Shown here: positions 1-7,479 of the stretch, in pieces
Layout: each line of letters starts with the position of its first letter
Numbering within the stretch: position 1 is the first letter of the stretch
Assembly (NCBI RefSeq): GCF_000657795.2
Contig: NZ_JHEP02000003.1
Location: forward strand, 186,001-250,000
Direction: 5' to 3'
Source: Bordetella pseudohinzii
Lineage (GTDB): Bacteria; Pseudomonadota; Gammaproteobacteria; Burkholderiales; Burkholderiaceae_B
DNA: 64,000 bases
Notes under the pieces: generated by a model
The model's input: only the letters and a program-made list of their open reading frames with translations
Databases searched by the model: none
What the model was told of the DNA's origin: nothing
Made by a program: the position numbers and the translations under genes

Positions 1-110
1 CCGGGCAAGCGCTCACATTGCGCCGCCACGAGGGCTACGACCATGGCTATTACTTCATCTCGACCTTTATGGCGGATCACATCCGGTTTCACGTCGAGCG
101 CTTGCGTTAA
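1..110 (+). CDS. fghA: S-formylglutathione hydrolase, C-terminal end (partial)
   Basis: Only the last 35 codons are visible, in the frame starting at base 3 and ending at TAA 108-110. The translated tail contains EGYDHGYYFISTFMADHI, which matches the C-terminal active-site region of S-formylglutathione hydrolases (family pattern YDHSYYFI.TFI..H); the His of the Asp-His motif is the catalytic-triad histidine. The enzyme hydrolyses S-formylglutathione to formate and glutathione in formaldehyde detoxification, in the cytosol. The body of the gene lies outside the window, so the call rests on this short segment. Confidence 0.75.
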   Translation, partial: GQALTLRRHEGYDHGYYFISTFMADHIRFHVERLR

Positions 111-160
111 GGCTTGCCGGCAGGGCCGCTTCTATACTTTCGCGACCCTGACCGGAGCGC

Positions 161-856
161 TTGCCATTGACTGATCTGTTGACGCCTTTCGTGTGGGTCG
201 CCCTGGGGGCGGCCGTCGTGCTGCTGCTGGGCCTGGGCATGTTGCTGGGCCGTGGCGGGGCGCGCGACGACATGGGGCGCAAGACCTTCCGCCTGCGGCC
301 CCTGCGGCGCCTTGTCGGCCTGCTGCTGGCGGCCCTGGCGGGCGTATCCGTGCTGCTGGCGCTGTCGCTGGTGCAGTTCTTCCGCCTGACCGCCGATGCG
401 CCGGTCGCCGAGATCCGCGTCAGCCGCCAGGCCGACAATCAATATCTGGTGTCGGCGCAGGCCCAGGGCCTGGGCGCGCGCGACTACACCCTGTACGGCG
501 ATGAATGGCAGATCGACGCCAAGGTGGTGCGCTGGCGGCTGCCGGCCCTGGTCGCGGGGGCGCCGCCGCTGTATCGCCTGGAGCGCCTGTCCGGCCGTTA
601 CCGGGATGCCGGGCGCGAGCAAAGCGCCACGCGCTCCGTCCATGTGCTGGACGATTGGCCCGCGCCCGATATCAGCGCGGTCAAGCGCTGGCTGCCGGGC
701 TGGCTGCCCTTTGTCGATGTCACCTATGGCAGCGCGGCCTATATGCCGCTTTTCGACGGCGCGCACTATCAGGTGCTGTTCGATCCGCGCGGCGCGCTCT
801 TCATCCGCCCGGCCGACGAGGCGACGGCGCAGGGCCTGAAACAGCGCGACTGGTAG
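161..856 (+). CDS. Two-helix membrane protein of unknown function
   Basis: A 231-residue protein with two N-terminal hydrophobic helices (about residues 8-30 and 46-70) followed by a roughly 160-residue soluble domain that should lie outside the cytoplasm. The start is an uncommon TTG at 161 (a second TTG at 167 is possible) behind GGAG at 154-157. The soluble part is rich in Tyr, Trp and Arg and has no cysteine; I recognise no catalytic motif. Homologues in Bordetella are sometimes labelled as efflux-pump-like membrane proteins, but nothing here resembles a transporter. It follows the fghA end by 50 bp and may be read with it. Confidence 0.7.
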   Translation: MPLTDLLTPFVWVALGAAVVLLLGLGMLLGRGGARDDMGRKTFRLRPLRRLVGLLLAALAGVSVLLALSLVQFFRLTADAPVAEIRVSRQADNQYLVSAQAQGLGARDYTLYGDEWQIDAKVVRWRLPALVAGAPPLYRLERLSGRYRDAGREQSATRSVHVLDDWPAPDISAVKRWLPGWLPFVDVTYGSAAYMPLFDGAHYQVLFDPRGALFIRPADEATAQGLKQRDW

Positions 857-953
857 CCGCCGGGCCTTGGTCCAATTCGGGCCTGGCCCGGGCCCTGAGG
901 CCCGGCGCGCTTTCTATACTTGCCCGCTCCCCATGCAAGCCAAGGAGCGCATC

Positions 954-1412
954 ATGAAGCCAAGCACCCGACTCCCCCTTATCCGGCGTTTCATCGGGGG
1001 CGCCGCCCTGGCCCTGGCGATGGCGGCGGGCGCCCAGGCCCATGACGCCCTGGTCAAGTTCAATAGCGCGCGCGGCTTCGACGAAACGGTCACCCACTTG
1101 CGCCAGGGCCTGGTCGAACAGGGGATGACGATCTTCGCCGAGATCGACCACGCCGGCGCGGCCAAGGCCGCCGGGCTGGCCATGCCGCCCGCCAAGGTGC
1201 TGATATTCGGCAATCCCAAGGCGGGCACGCCGCTCATGCTGGCCGCGCCCGATGTGGCCCTGGACTTGCCCCTGCGCGTGCTGGTGCGCGAGCAGGACGG
1301 CCGTGTCGAGGTGCTGATGCATCCCATGGCCAACCTGGGCCTGCCGGCCGGGCTCCAGGGGCGGCTCGCCCCGGTCATCGAACTGGTGGGCAAGCGGGTG
1401 GCCCAAAAATAA
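954..1412 (+). CDS. Exported DUF302 family protein
   Basis: A 152-residue protein with a typical Sec signal peptide: Arg-rich start, hydrophobic core GGAALALAMAAG, cleavage near AQA-HD at about residue 28. The mature part (VKFNSARGFDETVTHLRQGL, then an F.EIDHAGAAKAAG segment and an IFGNP motif) is the small alpha/beta DUF302 fold, whose function is unknown and which may bind small ligands or metal. ATG at 954 is chosen over the upstream in-frame codon because AAGGAG lies at 942-947. It is predicted periplasmic. It is followed by the CIRCE operator of rpoH and is likely a separate unit. Confidence 0.85.
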   Translation: MKPSTRLPLIRRFIGGAALALAMAAGAQAHDALVKFNSARGFDETVTHLRQGLVEQGMTIFAEIDHAGAAKAAGLAMPPAKVLIFGNPKAGTPLMLAAPDVALDLPLRVLVREQDGRVEVLMHPMANLGLPAGLQGRLAPVIELVGKRVAQK

Positions 1413-1473
1413 TAGGTGACGTATTGGTTTCCCAGGGGCAAAACCGGAACTTTGGTGCGCCGCAATAGTCGAA

Positions 1474-1500
1474 TTAGCACTCAAAGTATTGGAGTGCTAA
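1474..1500 (+). promoter_or_regulatory. CIRCE operator (HrcA binding site) upstream of rpoH
   Basis: Perfect inverted repeat TTAGCACTC (1474-1482), a 9-base spacer, and GAGTGCTAA (1492-1500), identical to the consensus CIRCE element bound by the heat-shock repressor HrcA. It ends 46 bp before the chosen rpoH start, so it lies in the leader or promoter of rpoH. This is direct sequence evidence that HrcA represses the heat-shock sigma factor. Confidence 0.95.
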
Positions 1501-1546
1501 CATCAAGCTCATGCCGTTTTCCCCCTCGTTCCATGGAGGCCGCAAT

Positions 1547-2434
1547 ATGAATTCTGCCAGTCCCTCGTTGGCCGCCTCGGGCAACGCCTTGGCCTTGGCG
1601 GTTGCCAATCCGGGTGCGTTGGGCACGATCGACGCCTATATCTCGACCGTCAACCGCCTGCCGGTGCTGACCGCCGAGCAAGAGTCCACGCTGGCGCGCC
1701 GCCTGCGCGACGGCGACGACCTCGAAGCCGCCCGCGAACTGGTGCTGTCGCACCTGCGGCTGGTGGTGTCGGTCGCCCGCCAATACCTGGGCTATGGACT
1801 GCCTCATGCCGACCTCATCCAGGAAGGCAATGTCGGCCTCATGAAGGCCGTCAAGCGTTTCGACCCTGAGCGCGGCGTGCGCCTGGTGTCCTTTGCCGTG
1901 CACTGGATCAAGGCCGAAATCCACGAATACATCATCCGCAACTGGCGCCTGGTCAAGGTGGCGACCACCAAGGCCCAGCGCAAGCTGTTCTTCAACCTGC
2001 GCAGCATGCGTCCCGACGGCCACACGCTGGACACCGAGCAGGTCGATCACATCGCGCGCGAACTCAATGTCCGCCGCGAAGACGTCAGCGAGATGGAAGT
2101 CCGGCTCTCGGGCCGCGACCTGTCGCTGGAAAACCAGGACGATGACGACGACAGCTACGCGCCCATTGCCTACCTGTCCGATGAGTGCCGCGAAGAGCCG
2201 ACCCGCGTGCTCGAGCGCAAGGCGCGCGACGACTTGCAGGGCAAGGGCTTGTCCGACGCCATCATGGCGCTGGACCCGCGTTCGCGGCGCATCGTCGAGG
2301 CCCGTTGGCTGCAGGACGATGGCGGCGCCACGCTGCACGAGCTGGCCGCCGAGTTCGGCGTCTCGGCCGAGCGCATCCGCCAGATCGAGGCCGCCGCACT
2401 GAAAAAGATGCGTGGCGCCCTGGCCCCGGCCTGA
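1547..2434 (+). CDS. rpoH: RNA polymerase heat-shock sigma factor RpoH (sigma-32)
   Basis: A 295-residue group 3 sigma factor that directs RNA polymerase to heat-shock promoters. Region 1.2/2 is clear (LPVLTAEQESTLARRLRDGD; DLIQEGNVGLMKAVKRFDPE; VSFAVHWIKAEIHEYI). The RpoH box QRKLFFNLR, diagnostic of sigma-32, begins at about residue 144, and a C-terminal region 4.2 helix-turn-helix ends the protein (FGVSAERIRQIEAAALKKMR). ATG 1547 is preferred over ATG 1511 because GGAGG at 1535-1539 is well placed. The gene is monocistronic: a perfect CIRCE lies upstream and an intrinsic terminator 18 bp downstream. Regulation by HrcA in addition to the usual post-translational DnaK control is inferred from CIRCE. 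Confidence 0.97.
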   Translation: MNSASPSLAASGNALALAVANPGALGTIDAYISTVNRLPVLTAEQESTLARRLRDGDDLEAARELVLSHLRLVVSVARQYLGYGLPHADLIQEGNVGLMKAVKRFDPERGVRLVSFAVHWIKAEIHEYIIRNWRLVKVATTKAQRKLFFNLRSMRPDGHTLDTEQVDHIARELNVRREDVSEMEVRLSGRDLSLENQDDDDDSYAPIAYLSDECREEPTRVLERKARDDLQGKGLSDAIMALDPRSRRIVEARWLQDDGGATLHELAAEFGVSAERIRQIEAAALKKMRGALAPA

Positions 2435-2452
2435 TCGCGCAGGGCATCAGCT

Positions 2453-2485
2453 AAAAAGCCTGCTCCGCTGGAGCAGGCTTTTTTT
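2453..2485 (+). terminator. Rho-independent terminator of rpoH
   Basis: Stem AGCCTGCTCC / GGAGCAGGCT closed by a GCT loop, preceded by an A-run and followed by seven T (2479-2485). The A/T flanks make it usable on both strands. Confidence 0.93.
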
Positions 2486-2510
2486 CAGGCGCGGGCGGGC
2501 GGATATGACA

Positions 2511-2709
2511 CCAATTGATACAAATTGGCGGGCAACGCCTGGTATTTGCCCGAAACTTATCCTCCGAGGCCCTGACTAATCAACGTAGACCGCAACGCTT
2601 GTTTTACGGTTTTGCAGTCTTGGCGTCCGTCTCGGCTTCTCCTCTTTCCCCTCCCCTATGAGACGGACGGTTTTGCGGGGCACCTACGCATATCGGTGCC
2701 CCGTTTTTT
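2511..2709 (+). ncRNA. Candidate structured small RNA with pyrimidine-rich loop
   Basis: The 248 bp between the rpoH terminator and cpdA hold no ORF but four inverted repeats in series: CCAATT/AATTGG (2512-2528), CGGGCAA/TTGCCCG (about 2530-2552), a perfect 9-bp stem GTCCGTCTC (2625-2633) / GAGACGGAC (2660-2668), and an intrinsic terminator. The 26-base loop of the third stem is almost wholly pyrimidine and contains CUCCU and CCUCC, complementary to Shine-Dalgarno sequences. A strand-specific sRNA ending at the terminator near 2709 is the simplest reading; the 5' end is not defined and I found no convincing promoter. It could instead be an untranslated tail or a decayed element. Confidence 0.45.
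2676..2709 (+). terminator. Rho-independent terminator (3' end of candidate sRNA)
   Basis: Stem CGGGGCACC (2676-2684) / GGTGCCCCG (2695-2703) followed by TTTTTT and ATT. No protein gene on the plus strand precedes it, which supports a non-coding transcript. On the minus strand it lies just beyond the stop of cpdA but without a U-run, so it is oriented for the plus strand. Confidence 0.85.
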
Positions 2710-2733
2710 ATTGCCGCGCCGCCACGCGCCTGT

Positions 2734-3621
2734 TCAGGCGGCCCTGGCCTCGGGCGCGGCCTGGCCGCGCAGGGCGGCCCAGGTGCCGGCATCCAGCCGG
2801 CGCACGCCCGTGGCGATCGAACCATCCGCATAGAGCTTGATCCAGCGATAGCCCGGCGCCCGGGGATCGATGGCATGGCGGCCGTTCCTGAGCATGAACT
2901 GGAAGCAGGTCGAGGGCGTGCCCAGCATGCGCAGATGATGGTGCCGGCAGTCAAACTCCTGATGAATATGCCCCCAGAGGGCGATCCGCGTCCGCGGATG
3001 GCTCGACAGGCGCGCAAAGACCGCCGAGGCGTTGTCCACCATCATGGGGTCATGCCAATTGCCGTCCACGCGGACCAGGTTGTGATGCAGGGCGACCAGC
3101 ACATGGCGGTTGTCCGCGTCCCGCAGGGCCTGATCGAGCAAGGCGAATTGCGCCTCGCCCATATGGCCGAGATCCTGGCCGGGCACGGTGGAGTCCAGCA
3201 GGATGACGCGCCAGCCGGGCAGGTCATGGACGGGCTGCGCCCAATCGCCCAGCTCCTGGCGCAACACCCGCGGCGCATCATGGTTGCCGGGCAGGCAGCG
3301 CACCGGGTGGGAGGCATCCGCCAGATGGGCGCGCAGGCGCCGGTAGGCGGCCGGACTGCCGTCCTGGGAAAGATCGCCGGTCAGCAGCATCAGGTCGGGT
3401 CGGGCTTCCTTGCGCCGGGCGAGATCGAGCACGGCCCGCAGGCTGGCATCCGTGTTCACACCGAGCATGAGCGCCTCGGGATCGTCCATCAGATGCGAGT
3501 CGGTCAGTTGCAGGAGCAAGGCGGGCGCTTCATGACGGCGCGCCGCAAGCGGGTTCTGGGGCAAAGGCCGCTCCCGGTATCGGAAACCGCCAACGTTAGC
3601 GAAAAATCGCGACGCTGGCAT
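2734..3621 (-). CDS. cpdA: 3',5'-cyclic AMP phosphodiesterase-type metallophosphoesterase
   Basis: A 295-residue class III phosphodiesterase. The metal site is complete: D41-x-H43 (QLTDSHL), GDLSQDG with D83, GNHD (113-115), ALHHN (about 177-181) and GHIH (217-220). The family hydrolyses cAMP to AMP in the cytosol; the N-terminal 30 residues are an extension ahead of the fold. The start ATG at 3621 is preceded by AGGAGT at a tight but usable distance; the upstream in-frame extension overlaps the neighbouring gene and is not coding. It is divergent from the antiporter at 3739, whose tail resembles a cyclic-nucleotide-binding domain, so the two may share a signalling theme. Other phosphoesters cannot be excluded as substrates. 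Confidence 0.85.
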   Translation of the reverse strand: MPASRFFANVGGFRYRERPLPQNPLAARRHEAPALLLQLTDSHLMDDPEALMLGVNTDASLRAVLDLARRKEARPDLMLLTGDLSQDGSPAAYRRLRAHLADASHPVRCLPGNHDAPRVLRQELGDWAQPVHDLPGWRVILLDSTVPGQDLGHMGEAQFALLDQALRDADNRHVLVALHHNLVRVDGNWHDPMMVDNASAVFARLSSHPRTRIALWGHIHQEFDCRHHHLRMLGTPSTCFQFMLRNGRHAIDPRAPGYRWIKLYADGSIATGVRRLDAGTWAALRGQAAPEARAA

Positions 3622-3738
3622 GACTCCTATTCGAGCCAGGCGTAACCAAGTGTGGGCGCGGCATGCGGCGCGCCGACAAGCAGGCGCAAAAAAGACGCTA
3701 TCCTTGGCCCTTGTTCTCTTGCGCGGCCGCGCCTTCCC

Positions 3739-6312
3739 ATGGACATCGGATTTCTCGTTTTCGGGCTCGCCGGGCTCTTGACCCTGGTGTGCTTCATGCC
3801 GCCCCTGGCCGGCCGCCTGGGCCTGCCTTATTCGGTGCTGCTGGCCATCGTCGGCTGTCTGCTGGGCATCGGCATCCATCTGCACGGCTGGGCGCCGCCG
3901 GTATTGGGCGATCTGCTGGACACCATCGAGCGTTTCGAGATTTCTTCCGAGACCTTTCTCATGGTCTTCCTGCCCGTGCTGCTGTTCGAGACGGCGCTGT
4001 CCATGAACGTGCGGCGCCTGATGAACGATATCGGCCCCATCCTGATGATGGCCATTGTCGCGGTGGTGGTGTGCACCCTGGTGGTCGGCGTGGCGGTCAA
4101 TGCCGTGTCGTCCTATGGGCTGCTGGTCTGCCTCCTGTTGGGCGCCATCGTGGCCACCACCGACCCGGCGGCCGTGGTCGGCATCTTCCGCGAAGTGGGG
4201 GCGCCCAAGCGGCTCACCACCCTGGTCGAGGGCGAGAGCCTGTTCAATGACGCGGCCTCCATCGCGCTGTATTCGGTGCTGCTGGCCGCGCTGGGCGGCT
4301 CGGGCGAGCTCTCGGCCGGCGCCGTGTTCAATGACTTCATCATCCACTTCCTGGGCGGAGGCATCGCCGGATGGCTGATGGGCCGGGCGGCCTGCTCGCT
4401 GTTTGCCTGGCTGCGCGGCTTTCCGACCGCCGAGATCACGCTGACCCTCACCCTGGCCTATCTGTCCTTTTTCATTTCAGAGCACTATCTGAATGTCTCG
4501 GGCGTGGTGGCGACGGTCGTGGCCGGCCTGGTGGTCGGGTCGACGGGCCGCACCCGCATGTCGCCCACCACGTTCGAATACCTGTCCAACTTCTGGGGGC
4601 AGTTCGGCTTCTGGGCCAATTCGCTCATCTTCCTGTTTGCCGCCATGCTCATCCCCAAGCTGATGGCGGCGGCCGACTGGCAGGAGCTGTTCCTGGTGGT
4701 GGTGGTGTTCGCGGCGACGCTGGTGGCGCGCGCCATCGTGGTGTTCGGGCTGCTGCCGCTATTGCAGGTGTTCAAGATCGGGGCCGAGGTGAGCAATCCG
4801 TACAAGAGCGTCATGCTCTGGGGAGGGTTGCGGGGGGCGGTGTCGCTGGCCCTGGCCCTGGCCGTCACCGAGCAGACCACGGTGCCCGAGGAGGCGCGCC
4901 AGTTCGTGGCGGTGGCGACCACCGGTTTCGTGCTGGCCACGCTGTTCATCAATGGCATCAGCCTGCGCCCCTTGATCCGCATGCTGGGCCTGAACCAGCT
5001 CTCGCCCGTTGAGCGCACCATCCGCAACCAGGCCCTGTCCGTGGCCCTGGAGACCCTGCAGGGCAAGACGGATGAGATCGCCAAGGAAGACCATATCGCG
5101 CCCGAGGCCCGCGACCGCATCCATGCCGTCTTCGACGCCAGCCTGACGGCCGTGCATGACAGCCAGGTCGCGCGCATGAGCCTGGAGCAGCGCACCGCGG
5201 TGGGCCTGGCCATCGTGGCGCGGCACGAAGAAGAAATGTTCTTCGACATCCTCAAGGCCCAGATCGTCGATTGGCGCATGGCCGAAAGCCTGCTGGCCCG
5301 CGCCGAACGCCTGGAGGACGCGGTGCGCACCGGAGGCGTGAAAGGCTTTGAAGAGGCCATCGCGGCCGATGTGCGCTATTCCACGGGTTTCCGGCTGGCC
5401 TTGCGCCTGCATTATGTCTTCGGCTTCCAGAGCTGGCTGGCCCGCGAACTGGCCCAGCGTTTTGCCAATCTGCAGACCAAGCGGTCGGTGGCGCAGCGCC
5501 TGATGCAGTTCGCGCGCGAGCAGATCGGCCCCCTGCTGGGCGACGACGCCGCCCAGCACATCGTGACCGCCCACCAGCGCCGCCTGGACCTGGTCGACAA
5601 TGCCCTGCAGGCGCTCAACCTGCAGTATCCGAGCTATGCCTTGTGGCTGCAGGAGAGCTATCTGGGTCGGGTGGCCCGGGAGCTGGAGCGCATCCGCTAC
5701 CGCGACATGCTGGAGCAATTCCTGATCAGCGGCGAAGTCTATGCCGACCTGATGGCCCAGCTCAAGACGCGCTGGGCGCACATCGACCGCCGCCCGCCGC
5801 TGGACATCGAGCTGGGGGCGGCCGAACTCATCAAGCGGGTGCCCATCTTCGAAGGGCTGAGCCCGGACTCGCTGCGGGCCATCTGCAAGCTGCTCAAGCC
5901 GCGCCTGGCCCTGCCCGACCAGCGTGTGCTGGCCCATGGCCGCCATGGCCAGGAGATGTGCTTCGTGGCTTCCGGGGCCGTCGTGGTCCATCTGCCCGAC
6001 AACACCACGGTGGAGCTGGGCAGCGGCGAGTTCTTCGGCGAGCTCGCGCTGTTGGGCGACGAGCACATCAACGCCGATGTGCGTTCGCTGGGCTACAGCA
6101 AGCTGCTGATGCTCTCGGCGCGCGACCTGCACGCCGTGCTGGCGCGCGACGCCGATCTGCGCGAGCGCATCGACAAGGTGGTCAAGCAGCGGCTGCGGGC
6201 CATCGAGGTGTGGCGCCAGTTCTCCGAAACCGGCCAGGTCTATCCGCCGGGGGTCAAGCCGCCGCCCAGGCCGGCCCCCGCCTCCGAAGGCGCCCTGCCG
6301 GCGCCGGAGTGA
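3739..6312 (+). CDS. CPA1-family Na+/H+ antiporter with C-terminal cyclic-nucleotide-binding-like domain
   Basis: An 857-residue protein. Residues about 1-410 are a 12-13 helix CPA1 exchanger with the ion-site signatures TDPAAV (about 143) and GESLFND (about 165-171). A helical cytoplasmic stretch follows (410-700), then a cNMP-binding-like beta-roll (about 701-800: VPIFEGLS, HGQEMCFVASGAVVV, GEFFGELALLG) and a Pro-rich end. This layout resembles plant SOS1 and sperm NHE. In the phosphate-binding cassette, the P-R-x-A that normally follows GELALL is replaced by H-I-N-A: the arginine that binds the cyclic phosphate is missing, so nucleotide binding is doubtful. ATG 3739 is the first codon of the membrane domain. 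It exchanges Na+ or K+ for H+ across the inner membrane. Confidence 0.88.
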   Translation: MDIGFLVFGLAGLLTLVCFMPPLAGRLGLPYSVLLAIVGCLLGIGIHLHGWAPPVLGDLLDTIERFEISSETFLMVFLPVLLFETALSMNVRRLMNDIGPILMMAIVAVVVCTLVVGVAVNAVSSYGLLVCLLLGAIVATTDPAAVVGIFREVGAPKRLTTLVEGESLFNDAASIALYSVLLAALGGSGELSAGAVFNDFIIHFLGGGIAGWLMGRAACSLFAWLRGFPTAEITLTLTLAYLSFFISEHYLNVSGVVATVVAGLVVGSTGRTRMSPTTFEYLSNFWGQFGFWANSLIFLFAAMLIPKLMAAADWQELFLVVVVFAATLVARAIVVFGLLPLLQVFKIGAEVSNPYKSVMLWGGLRGAVSLALALAVTEQTTVPEEARQFVAVATTGFVLATLFINGISLRPLIRMLGLNQLSPVERTIRNQALSVALETLQGKTDEIAKEDHIAPEARDRIHAVFDASLTAVHDSQVARMSLEQRTAVGLAIVARHEEEMFFDILKAQIVDWRMAESLLARAERLEDAVRTGGVKGFEEAIAADVRYSTGFRLALRLHYVFGFQSWLARELAQRFANLQTKRSVAQRLMQFAREQIGPLLGDDAAQHIVTAHQRRLDLVDNALQALNLQYPSYALWLQESYLGRVARELERIRYRDMLEQFLISGEVYADLMAQLKTRWAHIDRRPPLDIELGAAELIKRVPIFEGLSPDSLRAICKLLKPRLALPDQRVLAHGRHGQEMCFVASGAVVVHLPDNTTVELGSGEFFGELALLGDEHINADVRSLGYSKLLMLSARDLHAVLARDADLRERIDKVVKQRLRAIEVWRQFSETGQVYPPGVKPPPRPAPASEGALPAPE

Positions 6313-6321
6313 TCCGCCGGC

Positions 6322-7143
6322 CTATGCCGCGCGGCGGTGCTGGATGTCCTCCAGGATGACCAAGGCGGCTTCCAGGGTGAATTCGCCGGCCTCGATGCGG
6401 TCCACGGCCTCGGGGACATCCAGGGTGGTGATTTCCATGACTTCGCCGTCGCGGTTGGCCGGCCGCGCATCTTCGGCCAGCACGCAGGTGCTGGTGAGCA
6501 GCGCTTCGACCTGATAGCCCTCGGGCAGGCGGCGCTGCATGCGCAGCACCGTGCGCAAGGGGCCGCGCTGGCCGATCTGGCCCGGCTCCAGGCCGGCCTC
6601 CTCGGCGCATTCGCGCACCAGGGCCTGGTCGAAGGACTCCCCGCTGCCGACCAGCCCGCCCACTAGGGTGTCCCACATGCCGGGGTCGGTGGACTTGGAC
6701 AGGGCGCGCCGCGCCACCCAGAGACGGTCATCGGGAGTCCAGGCATTGAGATGGACGGCGGCGGTGAGCAGGCCCAGCGGGCGCATGGCCGCGCGCTCGA
6801 TCACGCCCAGATGCGCCTCGCCCGCGGTGATGTCGAGCAGCTCGTCGCGCCAGCCGCGCAGGCAGCGCGCATCGCGCAGCACCTGGGCCACCTGGGCCAG
6901 CGCGGCGTCCAGCGCCGGGCCCGGACCCAGCGCGGGCTGGATGCGCAAGGCATCGTCTTCGATGCGGACCAGGCCGCTGTCGCGCAAGGCGTCGCAGGCC
7001 GCCAGCGTGGCCCAGCCGCAGCGCTGGCCGGCGATGTAGACGGGCCTGGCATGATCGGGCGGCGCCTGCAGCGCCTTGTCGCGCAGGGCGGCCGACAAGC
7101 GGTTCAGGCGTTCGGGTGCGGGAAGGGTGGACGGTCGAAGCAT
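6322..7143 (-). CDS. Nudix hydrolase with DUF4743-type N-terminal domain
   Basis: A 273-residue protein: an N-terminal helical domain (about 1-120) typical of the thiamine-pyrophosphokinase-related Nudix proteins, then a Nudix fold. The Nudix box is complete at residues 163-185 (G-x5-E-x7-RE-x2-EE-x-G-L), with the metal-binding RECAEE core. The family cleaves nucleoside diphosphates linked to another group; members with this N-terminal domain have been linked to removal of damaged thiamine diphosphate, but the substrate here is not shown by sequence. It converges with the antiporter gene, leaving only 9 bp between stop codons. Confidence 0.88.
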   Translation of the reverse strand: MLRPSTLPAPERLNRLSAALRDKALQAPPDHARPVYIAGQRCGWATLAACDALRDSGLVRIEDDALRIQPALGPGPALDAALAQVAQVLRDARCLRGWRDELLDITAGEAHLGVIERAAMRPLGLLTAAVHLNAWTPDDRLWVARRALSKSTDPGMWDTLVGGLVGSGESFDQALVRECAEEAGLEPGQIGQRGPLRTVLRMQRRLPEGYQVEALLTSTCVLAEDARPANRDGEVMEITTLDVPEAVDRIEAGEFTLEAALVILEDIQHRRAA

Positions 7144-7222
7144 GAAGCGGATTTTAGTTCACGGTATAGTCTAGGCACCGGTTGCCCCCAATCTGGACGA
7201 TTGCGGGGGTAAACAGGAGGCC

Positions 7223-7261
7223 ATGATTGTTTATCTGGTTTGTTCCAGGCATGGCATTTAA
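7223..7261 (+). CDS. Putative 12-residue leader peptide upstream of the oxidase operon
   Basis: ATG at 7223 follows AGGAGG (7215-7220) at near-ideal spacing and encodes MIVYLVCSRHGI before TAA. Such a strong ribosome site on a non-conserved-looking micro-ORF suggests either a leader peptide or chance. A TATAGT box lies at 7165-7170 without a good -35. Low confidence; no family is known to me. Confidence 0.25.
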   Translation: MIVYLVCSRHGI

Positions 7262-7292
7262 ATAGCTCGCAGGCAAGTCTCGCTATCTAGAA

Positions 7293-7322
7293 CTTACATA
7301 AGACTTAGGCTGTAGCTATAAT
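7293..7322 (+). promoter_or_regulatory. Sigma-70-type promoter for the cytochrome oxidase operon
   Basis: CTTACA (7293-7298), an 18-base spacer, and a consensus TATAAT (7317-7322). The predicted start near 7329 gives a leader of about 150 nt before coxB. Confidence 0.6.
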
Positions 7323-7479
7323 TCCGCGGTTTTAGATGTGTTGTGTGTGGGAGCGACAGGGTCTGTTGTCTTTCGCCTGGTTCGTGACTACCGTCTAATA
7401 ATTGCGCGTTCCCTGCCTTCCGGCGGCCCGTACGGCGTGCGGTGGTATTGGGCCATCCGCGCCATGTTTCGAGGTAAGC

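Larger units (their letters stand above)
7144..7479. other. Intergenic region: divergent promoters, 12-codon mini-ORF, coxB leader
   Basis: 336 bp between the Nudix gene and coxB. It holds a C5/G5 imperfect inverted repeat (about 7184-7209), a 12-codon ORF at 7223-7261 with an ideal AGGAGG Shine-Dalgarno, and a sigma-70-like promoter at 7293-7322. The 150 bp between that promoter and coxB is an untranslated leader with no recognised riboswitch. Confidence 0.6.

Noticed and set aside
3622-4347. N-terminal extension of cpdA by about 240 codons
   Set aside because: It runs antisense through the antiporter gene; the ATG at 3621 has an AGGAGT and gives the normal family length.
7184-7209. C5/G5 inverted repeat as a terminator after a minus-strand gene
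   Set aside because: It is upstream, not downstream, of the Nudix gene and has no T-run; the stem is interrupted.
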